This document shows, piece after piece, positions 7,610-17,039 of a stretch of 64,000 nt of DNA. Source of the DNA: Gordonia hongkongensis (lineage in GTDB: Bacteria > Actinomycetota > Actinomycetes > Mycobacteriales > Mycobacteriaceae). The translations under genes were made by a program, and so were the position numbers. The notes beneath the pieces were generated by a model. It did not search any database, had not been told where the DNA came from, and worked only from the letters and a program-made list of their open reading frames with translations. The stretch spans positions 806,001 to 870,000 of the forward strand of contig NZ_CP095552.1 in the NCBI RefSeq assembly GCF_023078355.1, in the 5' to 3' direction. Within the stretch, counting starts at the first letter, position 1, and each line of letters starts with the position of its first letter.

Positions 7610-8506
7610 TCAGTTGAAGACGACGGTCTTACGTCCGTGGACGAGCACCCGGTCCTCGAGGTGCCACCGCAGGCCTCGGCTGAGCACCAGCGTCTCGATG
7701 TCGCGACCCTGGCGGACCATGTCGGCGACCGAGTCACTGTGGTCCACGCGGACCACGTCCTGTTCGATGATCGGACCGGCGTCGAGGTCGGCGGTGACGT
7801 AGTGGCAGGTGGCGCCGATCAGTTTCACGCCCCGCGCGAAGGCCTGATGGTAGGGCCGCGCGCCGACGAAGCTCGGCAGGAAGCTGTGGTGGATGTTGAT
7901 GGCCCGCCCGGCCCATGCGTCACAGAGCTGCGGCGGCAGGATCTGCATGAAGCGCGCGAGCACCACGGCGTCGGGGTCATAACCCTCGACGATCCGCCCC
8001 AGCTCGCCGAAGGCCTCGGCCTTGCGCTCGCTCGCGAACGGAACATGGTGGAACGGGATGCCGAACCGAGTGGCCAGGTCTTCCAGTTCGCGGTGGTTGC
8101 CGACGACCGCCCGGATGGCCGCCGGCAGTTCTCCACGATGTGCACGTCCGAGCAGGTCGATGAGGCAGTGGGTCTCCTTGCTCACCAGGAGGACCACGGA
8201 CTTCGTCTCCCGCGAATCGGTGAGGCGCCAATCTGTTTCGGGTCCGAGTTCGGCGGCCACCTCCGACGCGAAGCGCGCGCGTAGTTCGTCCGCGGTCGAC
8301 GACACCGAATCCGCGCGGATGGCCTGGCGGGTGAAGAACCACCCGGTCTCCTCGTCGGAGTGATAGGCCGCCTCGGTGATCCAGCCCCCGACATCGGTGA
8401 GGAAGGTCGAGATCCGCGCCACGATGCCGGTGCGGTCGGGGCAGCCGAGCGTCAGCACGTAGCGGCGCTCGGTCTGGTCTGTCGGGATCGTCTGTGCGGG
8501 GGCCAC
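7610..8506 (-). CDS. purU: formyltetrahydrofolate deformylase PurU
   Basis: PurU hydrolyses 10-formyl-THF to THF and formate, balancing one-carbon pools and feeding formate to purine synthesis. The N-terminal ACT domain ([19 protein letters not shown]) is followed by the formyltransferase domain with the catalytic Asn/His/Asp segments [11 protein letters not shown] and [13 protein letters not shown]. The frame is open to 8584, which would overlap deoC; GTG 8506 is preferred as it gives a 298-residue protein of normal length starting [11 protein letters not shown]. It is divergent from deoC across about 27 bp. Confidence 0.92.
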   Translation of the reverse strand: MAPAQTIPTDQTERRYVLTLGCPDRTGIVARISTFLTDVGGWITEAAYHSDEETGWFFTRQAIRADSVSSTADELRARFASEVAAELGPETDWRLTDSRETKSVVLLVSKETHCLIDLLGRAHRGELPAAIRAVVGNHRELEDLATRFGIPFHHVPFASERKAEAFGELGRIVEGYDPDAVVLARFMQILPPQLCDAWAGRAINIHHSFLPSFVGARPYHQAFARGVKLIGATCHYVTADLDAGPIIEQDVVRVDHSDSVADMVRQGRDIETLVLSRGLRWHLEDRVLVHGRKTVVFN

Positions 8507-8533
8507 GACAGTCAGTGTGCCAAGCTCGTCGGT

Positions 8534-9211
8534 GTGACGAACAAGGACCTGCGACGCGGCGACGTCGCCGCCATCATCGACCACACCTTGCTCAAACCCG
8601 AGGCGACCCGGGCCGACGCGGAGGCCACGGTCGCCGAGGCCGCACGACTCGGGGTGCTCGCCGTCTGCCTCTCGCCGTCGATGTTGCCGATCGACACCGG
8701 GGAACTGCGGACCTGTGTCGTGGCCGGGTTCCCGTCAGGGAAACACCACTCGCTGGTCAAGGCGGCCGAGGCGCGTCTGGCCGTCGACTCCGGGGCGGAC
8801 GAGATCGACATGGTGATCGATGTGGGTGCGGCCGTCGACGGCCGGTTCGACGAGGTGTTCGCCGACGTCCTGACCGTCCGGGAGGCCGTCGGCGACGACA
8901 CCCTCCTGAAGGTGATCATCGAATCGGCCGCGCTGCTGCAGTTCGCCGGGCCTGACACCGTCACCGAGGTGTGCCGCCGCGCCGAGCGGGCCGGTGCGTC
9001 GATGGTGAAGACGTCGACCGGGTTCCATCCGGCGGGCGGCGCGAGCGTCGAGGCGGTGCAACTGATGCGCGCCGCGGTGAGCGACCGGGTGGGAGTCAAG
9101 GCGAGCGGTGGCATCCGGACCGCCGAGGCGGCCGCTGAGCTCATCGCCGCGGGGGCGACCCGGCTCGGGCTGTCCGCGTCGGCCGCCGTGCTCGACGGAT
9201 TCCCCGAGTAG
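8534..9211 (+). CDS. deoC: deoxyribose-phosphate aldolase DeoC
   Basis: DeoC cleaves 2-deoxyribose-5-phosphate to glyceraldehyde-3-phosphate and acetaldehyde in deoxynucleoside catabolism. The class I aldolase residues are visible: Schiff-base Lys in SMVKTSTGF (about K159), the proton-relay Lys in [11 protein letters not shown] (about K189) and the Asp in [10 protein letters not shown]. The 225-residue length is normal. The start is GTG 8534 ([10 protein letters not shown]); the upstream extension of the frame is an antisense shadow of purU. Confidence 0.95.
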   Translation: MTNKDLRRGDVAAIIDHTLLKPEATRADAEATVAEAARLGVLAVCLSPSMLPIDTGELRTCVVAGFPSGKHHSLVKAAEARLAVDSGADEIDMVIDVGAAVDGRFDEVFADVLTVREAVGDDTLLKVIIESAALLQFAGPDTVTEVCRRAERAGASMVKTSTGFHPAGGASVEAVQLMRAAVSDRVGVKASGGIRTAEAAAELIAAGATRLGLSASAAVLDGFPE

Positions 9212-9243
9212 GCGGCGGCCGCGGATCTGCGTACCGGCATCGG

Positions 9244-10221
9244 TCACGCCAGGGCGGAGACCTTGGCGTCGAGGTCGGCCATGACCAGGCTGGCGTTGAC
9301 CGCGGCACCGGCGGACACGCCCTCGCCCATGGCGACGGTCACCATCGCGTGCACGGTGGTGGTGTTGCCCACCGCCCATACGCCCGGCAACGCGGTCTCG
9401 CCCATCGGGCCGGTCCCGACCAACCCGCCCATCGGGCCGTCGTCGAGGGTGCCGCCGAGTCGCTCGTAGAGGTCGCCGCGGACGATGAATCGCGGCGAGA
9501 CGACCACCGCGTCGGCCTCGACCACGGTGCCGTCGGTCAGGAGCACGCCGTCGAGGTGGGCAGAACCGTTCTCCGCGCGCGTCCGGACGCGCTCGACGCG
9601 GGCGTCGACGATGTCGATGCCGACCGCGGCGAAGTGCGACCGGTCGTCGTCCGACAGGGCGTCGGGATCGTGCGCGACCACGGTCACCCGGTCGCTGAGC
9701 TGGCGGAACATCAGTGCCTGATGCGCCGACATCGGGCTCGTCGCGATCTGCACGATGCGTGTTCCGCGGACCTCGTAGCCGTGGCAGTACGGGCAGTGCA
9801 GCACATCGTGTCCCCACAACTCCGCGACGCCGGGGAGGTCGGGGAGTTCGTCGACCAGGCCGGTCGCCAGGATGAGGCGACGGGCCGCGACGACCTCGCC
9901 GGAGGACAGCCGCAGGGTGAAGTCGTCGACGGTGCCGGCCGCGTCGACGACTGTGCCGGAACGGATCTCGGCGCCGTATCCCGTCGCCTCCGCCCGACCG
10001 CGGGCGAGTAGCTCCAGGGGTGCGATCCCGTCCTGCCCCAGCACATTGTGGGCGCCGGCCGCCGGTGCGTTGCGCGGTTGCCCCGCGTCGATGACCACGA
10101 CCTTGCGCAGTGATCGCGCGAGGACGGTCGCGGCGCTGAGTCCGGCAGCTCCGCCGCCGACGATGGCGACGTCGTATTCGGTTGTGAGGGAGTCTTTCTG
10201 GGCGGATGAGGAGTTGGTCAT
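9244..10221 (-). CDS. thioredoxin-reductase-like FAD oxidoreductase
   Basis: The 325-residue flavoprotein has an N-terminal FAD-binding GGGAAGLSAA (22-31) and a redox CPYC (143-146) in the segment CPYCHGYEVRG, placed as in low-molecular-weight thioredoxin reductases. It ends with GVWAVGNTTTVHAMV, the second FAD contact. The CPYCHGYE signature marks a subgroup often found near methyltransferases and regulators rather than with thioredoxin, so the electron acceptor is open. Its ATG overlaps the stop of the upstream methyltransferase (ATGA), giving a two-gene operon under the divergent XRE-cupin regulator. Confidence 0.85.
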   Translation of the reverse strand: MTNSSSAQKDSLTTEYDVAIVGGGAAGLSAATVLARSLRKVVVIDAGQPRNAPAAGAHNVLGQDGIAPLELLARGRAEATGYGAEIRSGTVVDAAGTVDDFTLRLSSGEVVAARRLILATGLVDELPDLPGVAELWGHDVLHCPYCHGYEVRGTRIVQIATSPMSAHQALMFRQLSDRVTVVAHDPDALSDDDRSHFAAVGIDIVDARVERVRTRAENGSAHLDGVLLTDGTVVEADAVVVSPRFIVRGDLYERLGGTLDDGPMGGLVGTGPMGETALPGVWAVGNTTTVHAMVTVAMGEGVSAGAAVNASLVMADLDAKVSALA

Positions 10222-11111
10222 CGTTGCTCGCTCTCGAGGGTGGGGATGGGGGAGGTGCGCGGCCGGGCGACCCAGAGGAGTCGTCCGGCGGCGAGGGTCA
10301 GGTCATCGAGACGATTCCGCGCGTCTGCCTCGGTCAGGTCGTCGAGCAGGGCGAGGTCGGCGGGATCGAGGGTGTCGGCCAAACGGTGCCGGAACTGGGC
10401 GAACCAGTGCCGGGCGTACCGCGCGACCGAAGGGCTCGGGTCGCTGCGCCGGACGTGGACGGTCTCGGCGCGGAGTACCTCGTAGTCGACGTCGTGAAAC
10501 GCGTCGGTCCAGTCCACGAGCGCTTCCCACCCGGCCCCGGCGGCCGCGGTCTGGCAGCGGTCCTGCAGCCCGAGCAGTTCGGCGTCCTCGTGGGCGGGGA
10601 CGAAACGCGGGACGCCCGCCATCTCGGTGATCACGACGATGCCGTCCGGTCCGAGCGAGGTCGCGGCCTCCCGCAACAGGCGCTGCGGATCGGCGACGTG
10701 ATGTAGCGACATCGCCGCCCACACGACGTCGGGCGTTCCGAGCGGCGGCAGTCCGTCGTCGAGATCGGCGACGACGGCGGTCACCCGATCGTCGAAACCG
10801 CCCTCCCGTGCGCGTCGTTCGACGAGCGCGACCATGTCTGACGACCCGTCGACCGCCAGGATCGAGGCGTGCGGGAAGCGGCGGGCGAGTGCCTCGGTGC
10901 CGGTCCCGGTCCCCGCCCCGAGGTCGGCGATGCGCGCGGGTACGCGCCCCAGGACCTCGGCGACGAGGCGGGCGGCGTCGCCGAGGTAGTCGGCCATGAG
11001 CTCGGCGTCGAGCTCGAGGACCGCGGCGAGCCGGGCGTGGTTGTGGTGGTCGGCGTGGTTCGCGTGCTCGTGATGTGCGCCGGTCGGATGGGGATGGTGC
11101 GTGCTGGTCAT
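10218..11111 (-). CDS. class I SAM methyltransferase with His-rich N-terminus
   Basis: The chosen start ATG 11111 gives 297 residues; the longer frame to 11456 is antisense shadow. The core has SAM motif I IADLGAGTGTGTEAL, motif II ILAVDGSSDMV and the LHHVADP loop of ubiE/MenG-type methyltransferases. The first 25 residues hold ten His (5, 6, 8, 13, 14, 16, 19, 22, 23, 25), suggesting metal binding. Substrate unknown. It is the first gene of an operon with the TrxR-like flavoprotein and is divergent from an XRE-cupin regulator 47 bp away. Confidence 0.82.
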   Translation of the reverse strand: MTSTHHPHPTGAHHEHANHADHHNHARLAAVLELDAELMADYLGDAARLVAEVLGRVPARIADLGAGTGTGTEALARRFPHASILAVDGSSDMVALVERRAREGGFDDRVTAVVADLDDGLPPLGTPDVVWAAMSLHHVADPQRLLREAATSLGPDGIVVITEMAGVPRFVPAHEDAELLGLQDRCQTAAAGAGWEALVDWTDAFHDVDYEVLRAETVHVRRSDPSPSVARYARHWFAQFRHRLADTLDPADLALLDDLTEADARNRLDDLTLAAGRLLWVARPRTSPIPTLESEQR

Positions 11112-11140
11112 GACCTCACGGTAGCGCCGGCATGCCCGGA

Positions 11141-11158
11141 TGGCATAGCATCTTGCCA
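11141..11158 (+). promoter_or_regulatory. operator and -10 of XRE-cupin regulator
   Basis: The inverted repeat TGGCA (11141-11145) / TGCCA (11154-11158) brackets a TAGCAT -10 box (11146-11151), which ends 7 nt before ATG 11159. A repressor here would block its own leaderless promoter and could also act on the divergent operon. Confidence 0.5.
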
Positions 11159-11761
11159 ATGACGCAAGAACTCGACGCGGTGGTCCGCCAGCGCATCCGC
11201 GGCCTCCGCATCGCCAGGGGCTGGACGCTCGACGCGCTCGCCGCCCGGTGCTATCTGTCGCCGTCCACACTGAGTCGGATCGAGACCGGGCATCGGCGGG
11301 TGGCGCTCGACCAGCTCGTGCCGATCGCCCGCGCGCTGGGCACGACCCTGGATCAGCTGGTCGAACCCGCGGACGACACCGATGTCGTGATCCGGCCCCA
11401 GCCGCACGAGGTGGAGGGCATGACGATGTGGCTGCTCTCGCGGGAGAACGCCCCACAGGGTGTCACCGTGGCGAAGATGCGGTTCGACCGCGAGCAACCC
11501 GTCGGTGACCTGCGTGTCCATCCGGGCTACGAATGGTTCACGGTGCTGTCGGGAACCGTGAGGCTGTGGCTGGGCGACCGCACGATCCTCGTGCCCGAGG
11601 GTGACGCCGCGGAATTCTCGACGATGATCCCGCACGCGATCTGCGCCTATCAGGGCCCGGCGGAGGTGCTGTCGATGATGGACCACGCCGGCGAGCGCGC
11701 GCACCTGCCGTCCGTGCGAACCGGACCCGCGGCGCGCGACGACGACGCCCCGGACGCCTGA
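11159..11761 (+). CDS. XRE-family regulator with C-terminal cupin
   Basis: The 200-residue protein has an N-terminal helix-turn-helix (IRGLRIARGWTLDALAARCYLSPSTLSRIETG, about residues 13-44) and a C-terminal cupin_2 barrel (VHPGYEWFTVLSGTVRLWLG, then PHAICAYQGPAEVL). Such proteins sense a small ligand through the cupin and usually repress adjacent genes. ATG 11159 is preferred over the in-frame ATG 11132 because of the leaderless -10. It likely controls itself and the divergent methyltransferase-flavoprotein operon. Confidence 0.88.
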   Translation: MTQELDAVVRQRIRGLRIARGWTLDALAARCYLSPSTLSRIETGHRRVALDQLVPIARALGTTLDQLVEPADDTDVVIRPQPHEVEGMTMWLLSRENAPQGVTVAKMRFDREQPVGDLRVHPGYEWFTVLSGTVRLWLGDRTILVPEGDAAEFSTMIPHAICAYQGPAEVLSMMDHAGERAHLPSVRTGPAARDDDAPDA

Positions 11762-11821
11762 CCACCTGCCCCGCGGCCGCACACCACCGATGCGCGCCGG
11801 CGCATCGGTACTGTTGTTGCG

Positions 11822-13081
11822 GTGATGACTCCCCAGACCTCGGTGAACCGACGCTCCGTGCTCGCCGCGGCCGGGGTCGGAGCGCTCGGGGTCGCGGTGG
11901 CGGCCTGCTCCGGCTCCGGCCTCGGCCCCGGAGACGACACACCGGCCGACCCGCCGGTCGCCCTGACCTTCACCCCGGCCCTCGATGCCGAGCCGGCCAC
12001 CCCGACCGCCGAGTTCTCGGTCAAGGCGACCGACGGTTCCCTCAACCCCGACGTGAAGCTGACCAACCCGCGCGGCGTCGTGGTGAAGGGTCAGTTGTCA
12101 GAGGACCGGACGACCTACACGATCAGCGAGCCCCTCGGTTACGGCACCGAATACACCTGGAGCGGAACGGCGGTGGGTCTCGATCGCAAGGTCGTGCCGG
12201 TCGCCGGGACGTTCACCACGCTGCAGCCGTCGAGTCAGGTGAACGTCGTCGTCAACATCGGCGACGGTCAGGAGGTGGGCATCGCGGCGCCGATCATCCT
12301 GAAGTTCAACGGGACGGTCGAGGACAAGGAGGCCGTGGAGCGGGCGCTGACCGTCACCACCACACCGCCCACCGAGGGGTCGTGGGCGTGGCTCGGCGAG
12401 GACAACGGCTCCCGCGTGCACTGGCGCCCCCGCGAGTACTACGCACCCGGCACGAAGGTCAGCATGGCAGCCAAGCTGTACGGCCTCGACCACGGCGGCG
12501 GTGCCTACGGAGCGGCCGACGTGACCAGCGACTTCACCATCGGGCGGGCCCAGGTGGTGAAGGCCGAGGAGTCCTCGCACCGGATCGTGGTGCTCCGCGA
12601 CGGTGTCGAACTCATGGCGCTGCCGTGCAGCTACGGCGGCGGCGACCTCGACCGGAACGTCACGCGCTCGGGCATCCACGTGGTCACCGAGAAGTACGAA
12701 GAGTTCTTCATGAGCAACCCGGCCGCGGGTTACTTCAACATCCGGGAACGCTGGGCCGTGCGGATCTCCAACAACGGCGAGTTCATCCACGCGAACCCGG
12801 CGACCGTGAACGTGCAGGGATCGGCGAACGTCACCAACGGATGCATCAACCTGTCGGAGGCCGACGCCGAACGCTACTTCCGGGTCGCGGTCTACGGCGA
12901 CCCGGTGGAGGTGACCGGGACGCGGATCGCGTTGTCGGAGGCCGACGGCGACATCTACGACTGGATCTACGACTGGGAGACCTGGCAGGGCATGTCGGCC
13001 ATCAAGGGCGAGGTCCGCGAGACCTCGGTCCCGGCGACGCCCAGCGGGGCGCCCACCTCGAACGCCCCGGCCCCGCGCTAG
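11822..13081 (+). CDS. L,D-transpeptidase lipoprotein (LprQ/LdtMt5-like)
   Basis: This enzyme forms 3-3 cross-links in peptidoglycan outside the membrane. The N-terminus has a twin-Arg (RR at 10-11), a hydrophobic stretch and a lipobox ending VAAC (Cys29), so it is an exported lipoprotein. Ig-like domains precede the YkuD catalytic domain, whose active site reads H323 in FIHANPATV and the Cys341 motif NGCINLS. A Pro/Ser/Thr tail follows. The start GTG 11822 has a leaderless TACTGT box at 11809-11814. Position next to SDR and ROK genes matches Rv0483 (lprQ), although there murB is directly upstream. Confidence 0.92.
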   Translation: MMTPQTSVNRRSVLAAAGVGALGVAVAACSGSGLGPGDDTPADPPVALTFTPALDAEPATPTAEFSVKATDGSLNPDVKLTNPRGVVVKGQLSEDRTTYTISEPLGYGTEYTWSGTAVGLDRKVVPVAGTFTTLQPSSQVNVVVNIGDGQEVGIAAPIILKFNGTVEDKEAVERALTVTTTPPTEGSWAWLGEDNGSRVHWRPREYYAPGTKVSMAAKLYGLDHGGGAYGAADVTSDFTIGRAQVVKAEESSHRIVVLRDGVELMALPCSYGGGDLDRNVTRSGIHVVTEKYEEFFMSNPAAGYFNIRERWAVRISNNGEFIHANPATVNVQGSANVTNGCINLSEADAERYFRVAVYGDPVEVTGTRIALSEADGDIYDWIYDWETWQGMSAIKGEVRETSVPATPSGAPTSNAPAPR

Positions 13082-13084
13082 CCG

Positions 13085-13849
13085 CTAGCCGGTCTTGATG
13101 TTCCGCCGGGCCGAGGCCTGATCGCGCGGCTTGAGGATGATCTGGTCCAGGTTCACGTGCGGCGGCCGGGACGCGACGAACCCGATGACCTCGGCCACGT
13201 CCTCGGCGACGAGCGGGGTCAGGCCCTCATAGACCTTGTCGGCGCGTTCCTGGTCGCCCTCGAAGCGGACCAGGGAGAAGTCGGTCTCGACCATGCCCGG
13301 CGCGATCTCGGTGAGCCGGACCGGCTTCCCGAGGAGTTCATAGCGCAGGGTCCGGTGGGTGACACCCTGCGCGTGCTTCGCCGAGGTGTACCCGGCGCCG
13401 TTGTCGTAGGCCTCGAACGCCGCGATCGAGGTGACGGAGACGATCAGGCCGTCACCCGAGGCGATGAGTGCGGGGAGCAACGCCTTGGTGACCCGCAGGC
13501 TCCCCAGCACGTTGGTCTCCCACATCCAGCGCCAGTCGTCGAGGTCGGCGGTCGACACCGGGTCGAGACCCTTGGCGCCACCGGCGTTGTTCACCAGCAC
13601 GTGCACCGTGTCGAGGCCGTCGACAAAGGCGGCCACGGACTGCTCGTCGGTGACGTCGAGTTGTCTTCCGGTGCCGCCGATCTCGTCGGCCAGCGCGGTC
13701 ACCCGATCGACCCGGCGCGCCCCCAGCACCACGTGGAAGCCCTGCGAGGCGAGCTGCCGCGCGGTGGCCGCGCCGATCCCCGAACTCGCGCCGGTGACCA
13801 CGGCGATCGGTCGGTTGTCCGTCGACTGGGAGGCGGTGTCGGTGCTCAT
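13085..13849 (-). CDS. short-chain dehydrogenase/reductase
   Basis: The 254-residue classical SDR has the cofactor loop TGASSGIG (19-26), NNAG (87-90), and the catalytic Ser near 141, Tyr154 and Lys158 (YTSAK). The substrate is unknown; relatives include serine/3-hydroxy acid dehydrogenases of the YdfG type. A leaderless -10 (TAAGGT, reverse strand 13857-13862) precedes the ATG by 7 nt. It is divergent from the ROK regulator and converges on the L,D-transpeptidase, the same arrangement as Rv0484c. Confidence 0.9.
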   Translation of the reverse strand: MSTDTASQSTDNRPIAVVTGASSGIGAATARQLASQGFHVVLGARRVDRVTALADEIGGTGRQLDVTDEQSVAAFVDGLDTVHVLVNNAGGAKGLDPVSTADLDDWRWMWETNVLGSLRVTKALLPALIASGDGLIVSVTSIAAFEAYDNGAGYTSAKHAQGVTHRTLRYELLGKPVRLTEIAPGMVETDFSLVRFEGDQERADKVYEGLTPLVAEDVAEVIGFVASRPPHVNLDQIILKPRDQASARRNIKTG

Positions 13850-13856
13850 GGGGTCA

Positions 13857-13881
13857 ACCTTACGGACCGCGCTGCTACATT
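13857..13881. promoter_or_regulatory. divergent leaderless promoters of SDR and ROK genes
   Basis: TAAGGT on the - strand (13857-13862) and TACATT on the + strand (13876-13881) lie 7 and 6 nt from the SDR and ROK start codons. The 38-bp gap therefore holds two back-to-back promoters. Confidence 0.5.
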
Positions 13882-13887
13882 CGTCGC

Positions 13888-15015
13888 ATGCGTGGGGGAG
13901 TGATCCCGGCGGCGCTGCAACTGACCTCCACCCCGGCGGCGGCGGTACTGCACGCGATCCGGGTCGGCGGACCGGTGACGCGGGATCAGCTCGCCGCGAC
14001 GACGGGTCTGTCGCCGGCCACGATCAACCGCCAGGTGCACGCGCTGGCCGCTCACGGTCTGGTCGTCGAACGCCCCGATCTCGCCGGGCCGAAAGCGATT
14101 GGCCGGCCCAAGAATCCGCTGACCATCGACCGCGACTCGCTGTGCGTCGCGGGTATGCACATCGGTGCCCGCCGGACCGTGCTCGTCATCGCCGACCTCG
14201 GCGGCCGCACACTGCACAGTCACGCTGTCCTGACGCCGACCGGCGATCAGGAGGACGCGCTCGCGCACCTCAGCGGACTGCTCGCCGAACTCGCCGCCCG
14301 GTTCAGCGGGCGGCGGGTGCTGTGGGGAGGTGTCGCGGTCGGTGGCGCGGTCGACGCCGAGACCGGGGTGGTGAACCACCGGGTCCTGGGCTGGCATCAA
14401 CTCGCCGTGGGCGCAACACTTGCCGGGCGCCTCGACACACCGGTATCGGTCTGTGAGCACGTCGAGGCGATGGCGGCGGCGGAACTGCTCCTGTCCCACC
14501 CGCGTGACGACGGGGGCTCCGGGTTGTTCTTCTACGCCCGCGAAACCGCGGGAATGGCAATGACTCTCGACGGCCGGATACATGTACCCGAACGCGGGGC
14601 CGGCACCATCGCGCACCTGCCGGTCACGGCTCCGGTGCTCGCCCCCGGTCTCACCCGGGTCCGGTTGCAGAACGTCATCGGCAACGACGCCGCGGAGGCC
14701 GCGGCGCGTCGGCTGGGGATCAGCCCCACGGCCGCCCGGATCGTCGACGAACGGGCCCGCGTGCTCGGCGAATCGGTCGCGCTCATCCGGGATGTGATCA
14801 ACCCCGATGCCATCGTCGTGGGCGGTGATGCCTTCGCCGCACACCCGCACGGGCTCGCGCCGGTGCAGGCGGCCTTCGACGAGGCGACCACCCTGACCTG
14901 GCCGCTGGAGATCGCGCCGTCGAGATTCGGTGTGCGCGTGCAGGAGAGCGCAGCGGTGGTGGTGGCGCTCAGCGTCATCTACGCGGATCCGATCGCGGCG
15001 ATGGCGACGCTGTAG
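13888..15015 (+). CDS. ROK-family transcriptional regulator
   Basis: The 375-residue protein has an N-terminal winged helix (PVTRDQLAATTGLSPATINRQVHAL, about 30-55) followed by a ROK sugar-kinase-like domain (GVAVGGAVDAETGVVNH). The usual ROK zinc motif CxCGxxGCxE is not visible; where it is expected the sequence has few Cys. It is therefore likely a regulator without kinase activity. It corresponds to Rv0485, which in M. tuberculosis has been linked to regulation of a PE/PPE pair. The mshA gene that follows there is absent here. Confidence 0.85.
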   Translation: MRGGVIPAALQLTSTPAAAVLHAIRVGGPVTRDQLAATTGLSPATINRQVHALAAHGLVVERPDLAGPKAIGRPKNPLTIDRDSLCVAGMHIGARRTVLVIADLGGRTLHSHAVLTPTGDQEDALAHLSGLLAELAARFSGRRVLWGGVAVGGAVDAETGVVNHRVLGWHQLAVGATLAGRLDTPVSVCEHVEAMAAAELLLSHPRDDGGSGLFFYARETAGMAMTLDGRIHVPERGAGTIAHLPVTAPVLAPGLTRVRLQNVIGNDAAEAAARRLGISPTAARIVDERARVLGESVALIRDVINPDAIVVGGDAFAAHPHGLAPVQAAFDEATTLTWPLEIAPSRFGVRVQESAAVVVALSVIYADPIAAMATL

Positions 15016-15073
15016 ACAGGCCGTCGGCCCGCCTGCCGCTGCCGTCCGCGCCGGTATCCCCTACGGTGTGTCC

Positions 15074-15883
15074 ATGACGCTGCCCCGCGATGTGTCCGCA
15101 CGGCTCGAGCTGCGGGTCGACGACCCCACCGAACTGGAGATGCAGATCACCGTAGCCCGACTGCCCGGCCTCCAGTTGGAAGAAGAACTCGAGGTCGAAT
15201 TCGACGGACAGTCGGTGACGCCCGAGGAGATCATCGGGCCGCACGGTTCCCGGATCCATCGGCTGCAGCTCGAGCGGGGTCTGCTGACCATCGACTACCG
15301 GGCGTCGGTCCTCACGCCCGCCGATCCGCTGCCCGTCGACATCACCGACCGCTCGACGTACCTGCGGCCCAGCAGATATGCCGAGTGCGACAAGTTCTTC
15401 GGCTTCGCCGCGGGTCAGTTCGACGCATCGTTGCCCGACGGGGAGATCCTGAACCAGGTCGCCGCATACGTCTCGGACCGCCTCAGCTACATCCCCGGGA
15501 CTTCCGACCCCATCGACGGCGCCGCCGACACCCTGCTCGCCGGTGCCGGGGTCTGCCGCGACTACGCGCATCTCGTCGTCGCGCTGCTGCGGGCCCTGAA
15601 CATCCCGGCCCGCCTCGTCGCGGTGTACGCCCCAGGGTGTTCGCCGATGGATTTCCACGCCGTCGCCGAGGCGATCGTCGACGGTGAGTGGGTGGTGGTC
15701 GACGCGACCGGGCTCGCCCCACGCCAGAGCCTGGTGCGGATCTCGACCGGGCGCGATGCCGCCGACACCGCGTTCCTCGACAACCATCGCGGGTCGATCA
15801 ACCTCAACTCCTACGAGGTGACGGCGACGGTGCGCGGCGAGCTTCCGATCGACGACGGGGATGCGCGCGTCCGGATAGGGTGA
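15074..15883 (+). CDS. transglutaminase-like family protein
   Basis: Start ATG 15074 (leaderless TACGGT box at 15062-15067) gives 269 residues. The C-terminal transglutaminase-like core has the Cys-His-Asp triad: C161 in AGVCRDYAHL, H195 in MDFHAVAEA and D210 in WVVVDATGLAP. The N-terminal beta-rich domain is typical of bacterial members. These may act as cysteine peptidases or amidases; no substrate is known. It is followed after 4 bp by a metallopeptidase gene, so the two probably form an operon of peptide-cleaving proteins. Confidence 0.85.
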   Translation: MTLPRDVSARLELRVDDPTELEMQITVARLPGLQLEEELEVEFDGQSVTPEEIIGPHGSRIHRLQLERGLLTIDYRASVLTPADPLPVDITDRSTYLRPSRYAECDKFFGFAAGQFDASLPDGEILNQVAAYVSDRLSYIPGTSDPIDGAADTLLAGAGVCRDYAHLVVALLRALNIPARLVAVYAPGCSPMDFHAVAEAIVDGEWVVVDATGLAPRQSLVRISTGRDAADTAFLDNHRGSINLNSYEVTATVRGELPIDDGDARVRIG

Positions 15884-15887
15884 GCGC

Positions 15888-17039
15888 GTGCATGCGCTCA
15901 CCTGTCCGGTCTGCAATGCGTTGTCGGGCTTCGATCGTCAGACCTGCCCGAACTGTGCGACGACCGTGGGCGTGCACCTGCCGTCGCGGTCGCTGTACGC
16001 GGTCGGGCCGGAGGGGGTCGAGATCGACGGTGCCGGCGCCGGGAGCGGAGCGAGCGGGCCGAAGAAGCAATTGTGGGTGTGGTGTGCGAATCGTGATCGG
16101 ACGCAATGCAACTGGTTGACGCTCGCCGAGGTCGCCGAGGGCAGCATCGGCCTGCGGGGTCGGTGTTTCCCCGAGTCGCTGATCCGGCGTCAGCCCGACG
16201 CCGAGGACACGCTCGCGCTCGAGAAGCTCGCGCCGGCATCGTTCGACCTGCGGCTGCTGGTGTACCAACTCGTCGATCTGGGTCTGCCGGTGGAGCCGTT
16301 CTGGCGCACCGAGGGCGGCCTGGCCTTCGACCTGTTGTCGAGTCAGACCCTCGGCCGGCCGGTGATGATCGGGCACGCGGGCGGGGTGGTGACCATCGAC
16401 CTCGCCGAGACCCAGGACGCCTATCGGGAGCGCCTCCGGGTCGACCTCGGCGAGCAGTACCGCACCATGCTGGGTCACTTCCGCCACGAGACCGGGCACT
16501 ACTACGAACACGTCCTCGTCGAGACCGGCCCGGGCGCGGAACGCTACCTCGACCGGTGCCGGGACCTGTTCGGCGACGAACGCGCGAGCTACGCCGACGC
16601 GATCAACCGCCACTATCGGTTCGGGGCACCGGAGAACTGGCGCGAGTCGTACATCTCCGAGTACGCCACTATGCATCCGTGGGAGGACTTCGCCGAGTGC
16701 TTCGCGCACTACCTCCACATCACCGGGACCATCGACACCGCCCGGGAATCCGGGCTGAATCTCGACGCGCAGCAGGTCCGGTTCACCATGGACCGTGACA
16801 TCGTGCCGCTCCGGTCGTACGCCGACGAGCCGATCGAACGGCTGCTGTACGACTGGAAGTGGTTGTCGCTCATGTTGAACCGGGTGAACGTGGCCATGGG
16901 ACGCCGCCCGCTCTATCCGTTCACGATCCCCGAGCCCGTCGTGCGCAAGCTCGGCTTCGTGCACGAGGTGATCCGGGAGAGTGCGCGGCGGGCGGTGACG
17001 ACGGACCCGCTCGTCGCGGCCCCGGCGCAGCCGGCCTAA
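15888..17039 (+). CDS. putative zinc metallopeptidase with N-terminal zinc ribbon
   Basis: The 383-residue protein opens with a zinc ribbon (C6, C9, C20, C23: CPVC and CPNC) and has a metalloprotease HETGH (H200-H204, HExxH type) with a downstream WEDFAECFAHYLH segment supplying a third ligand. This matches the uncharacterised family annotated as zinc-ribbon/putative zinc-binding metallopeptidase. No signal peptide, so it is probably cytoplasmic. GTG start 4 bp after the transglutaminase-like gene. Its stop overlaps the converging otsB end by 4 bp. Confidence 0.82.
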   Translation: MHALTCPVCNALSGFDRQTCPNCATTVGVHLPSRSLYAVGPEGVEIDGAGAGSGASGPKKQLWVWCANRDRTQCNWLTLAEVAEGSIGLRGRCFPESLIRRQPDAEDTLALEKLAPASFDLRLLVYQLVDLGLPVEPFWRTEGGLAFDLLSSQTLGRPVMIGHAGGVVTIDLAETQDAYRERLRVDLGEQYRTMLGHFRHETGHYYEHVLVETGPGAERYLDRCRDLFGDERASYADAINRHYRFGAPENWRESYISEYATMHPWEDFAECFAHYLHITGTIDTARESGLNLDAQQVRFTMDRDIVPLRSYADEPIERLLYDWKWLSLMLNRVNVAMGRRPLYPFTIPEPVVRKLGFVHEVIRESARRAVTTDPLVAAPAQPA

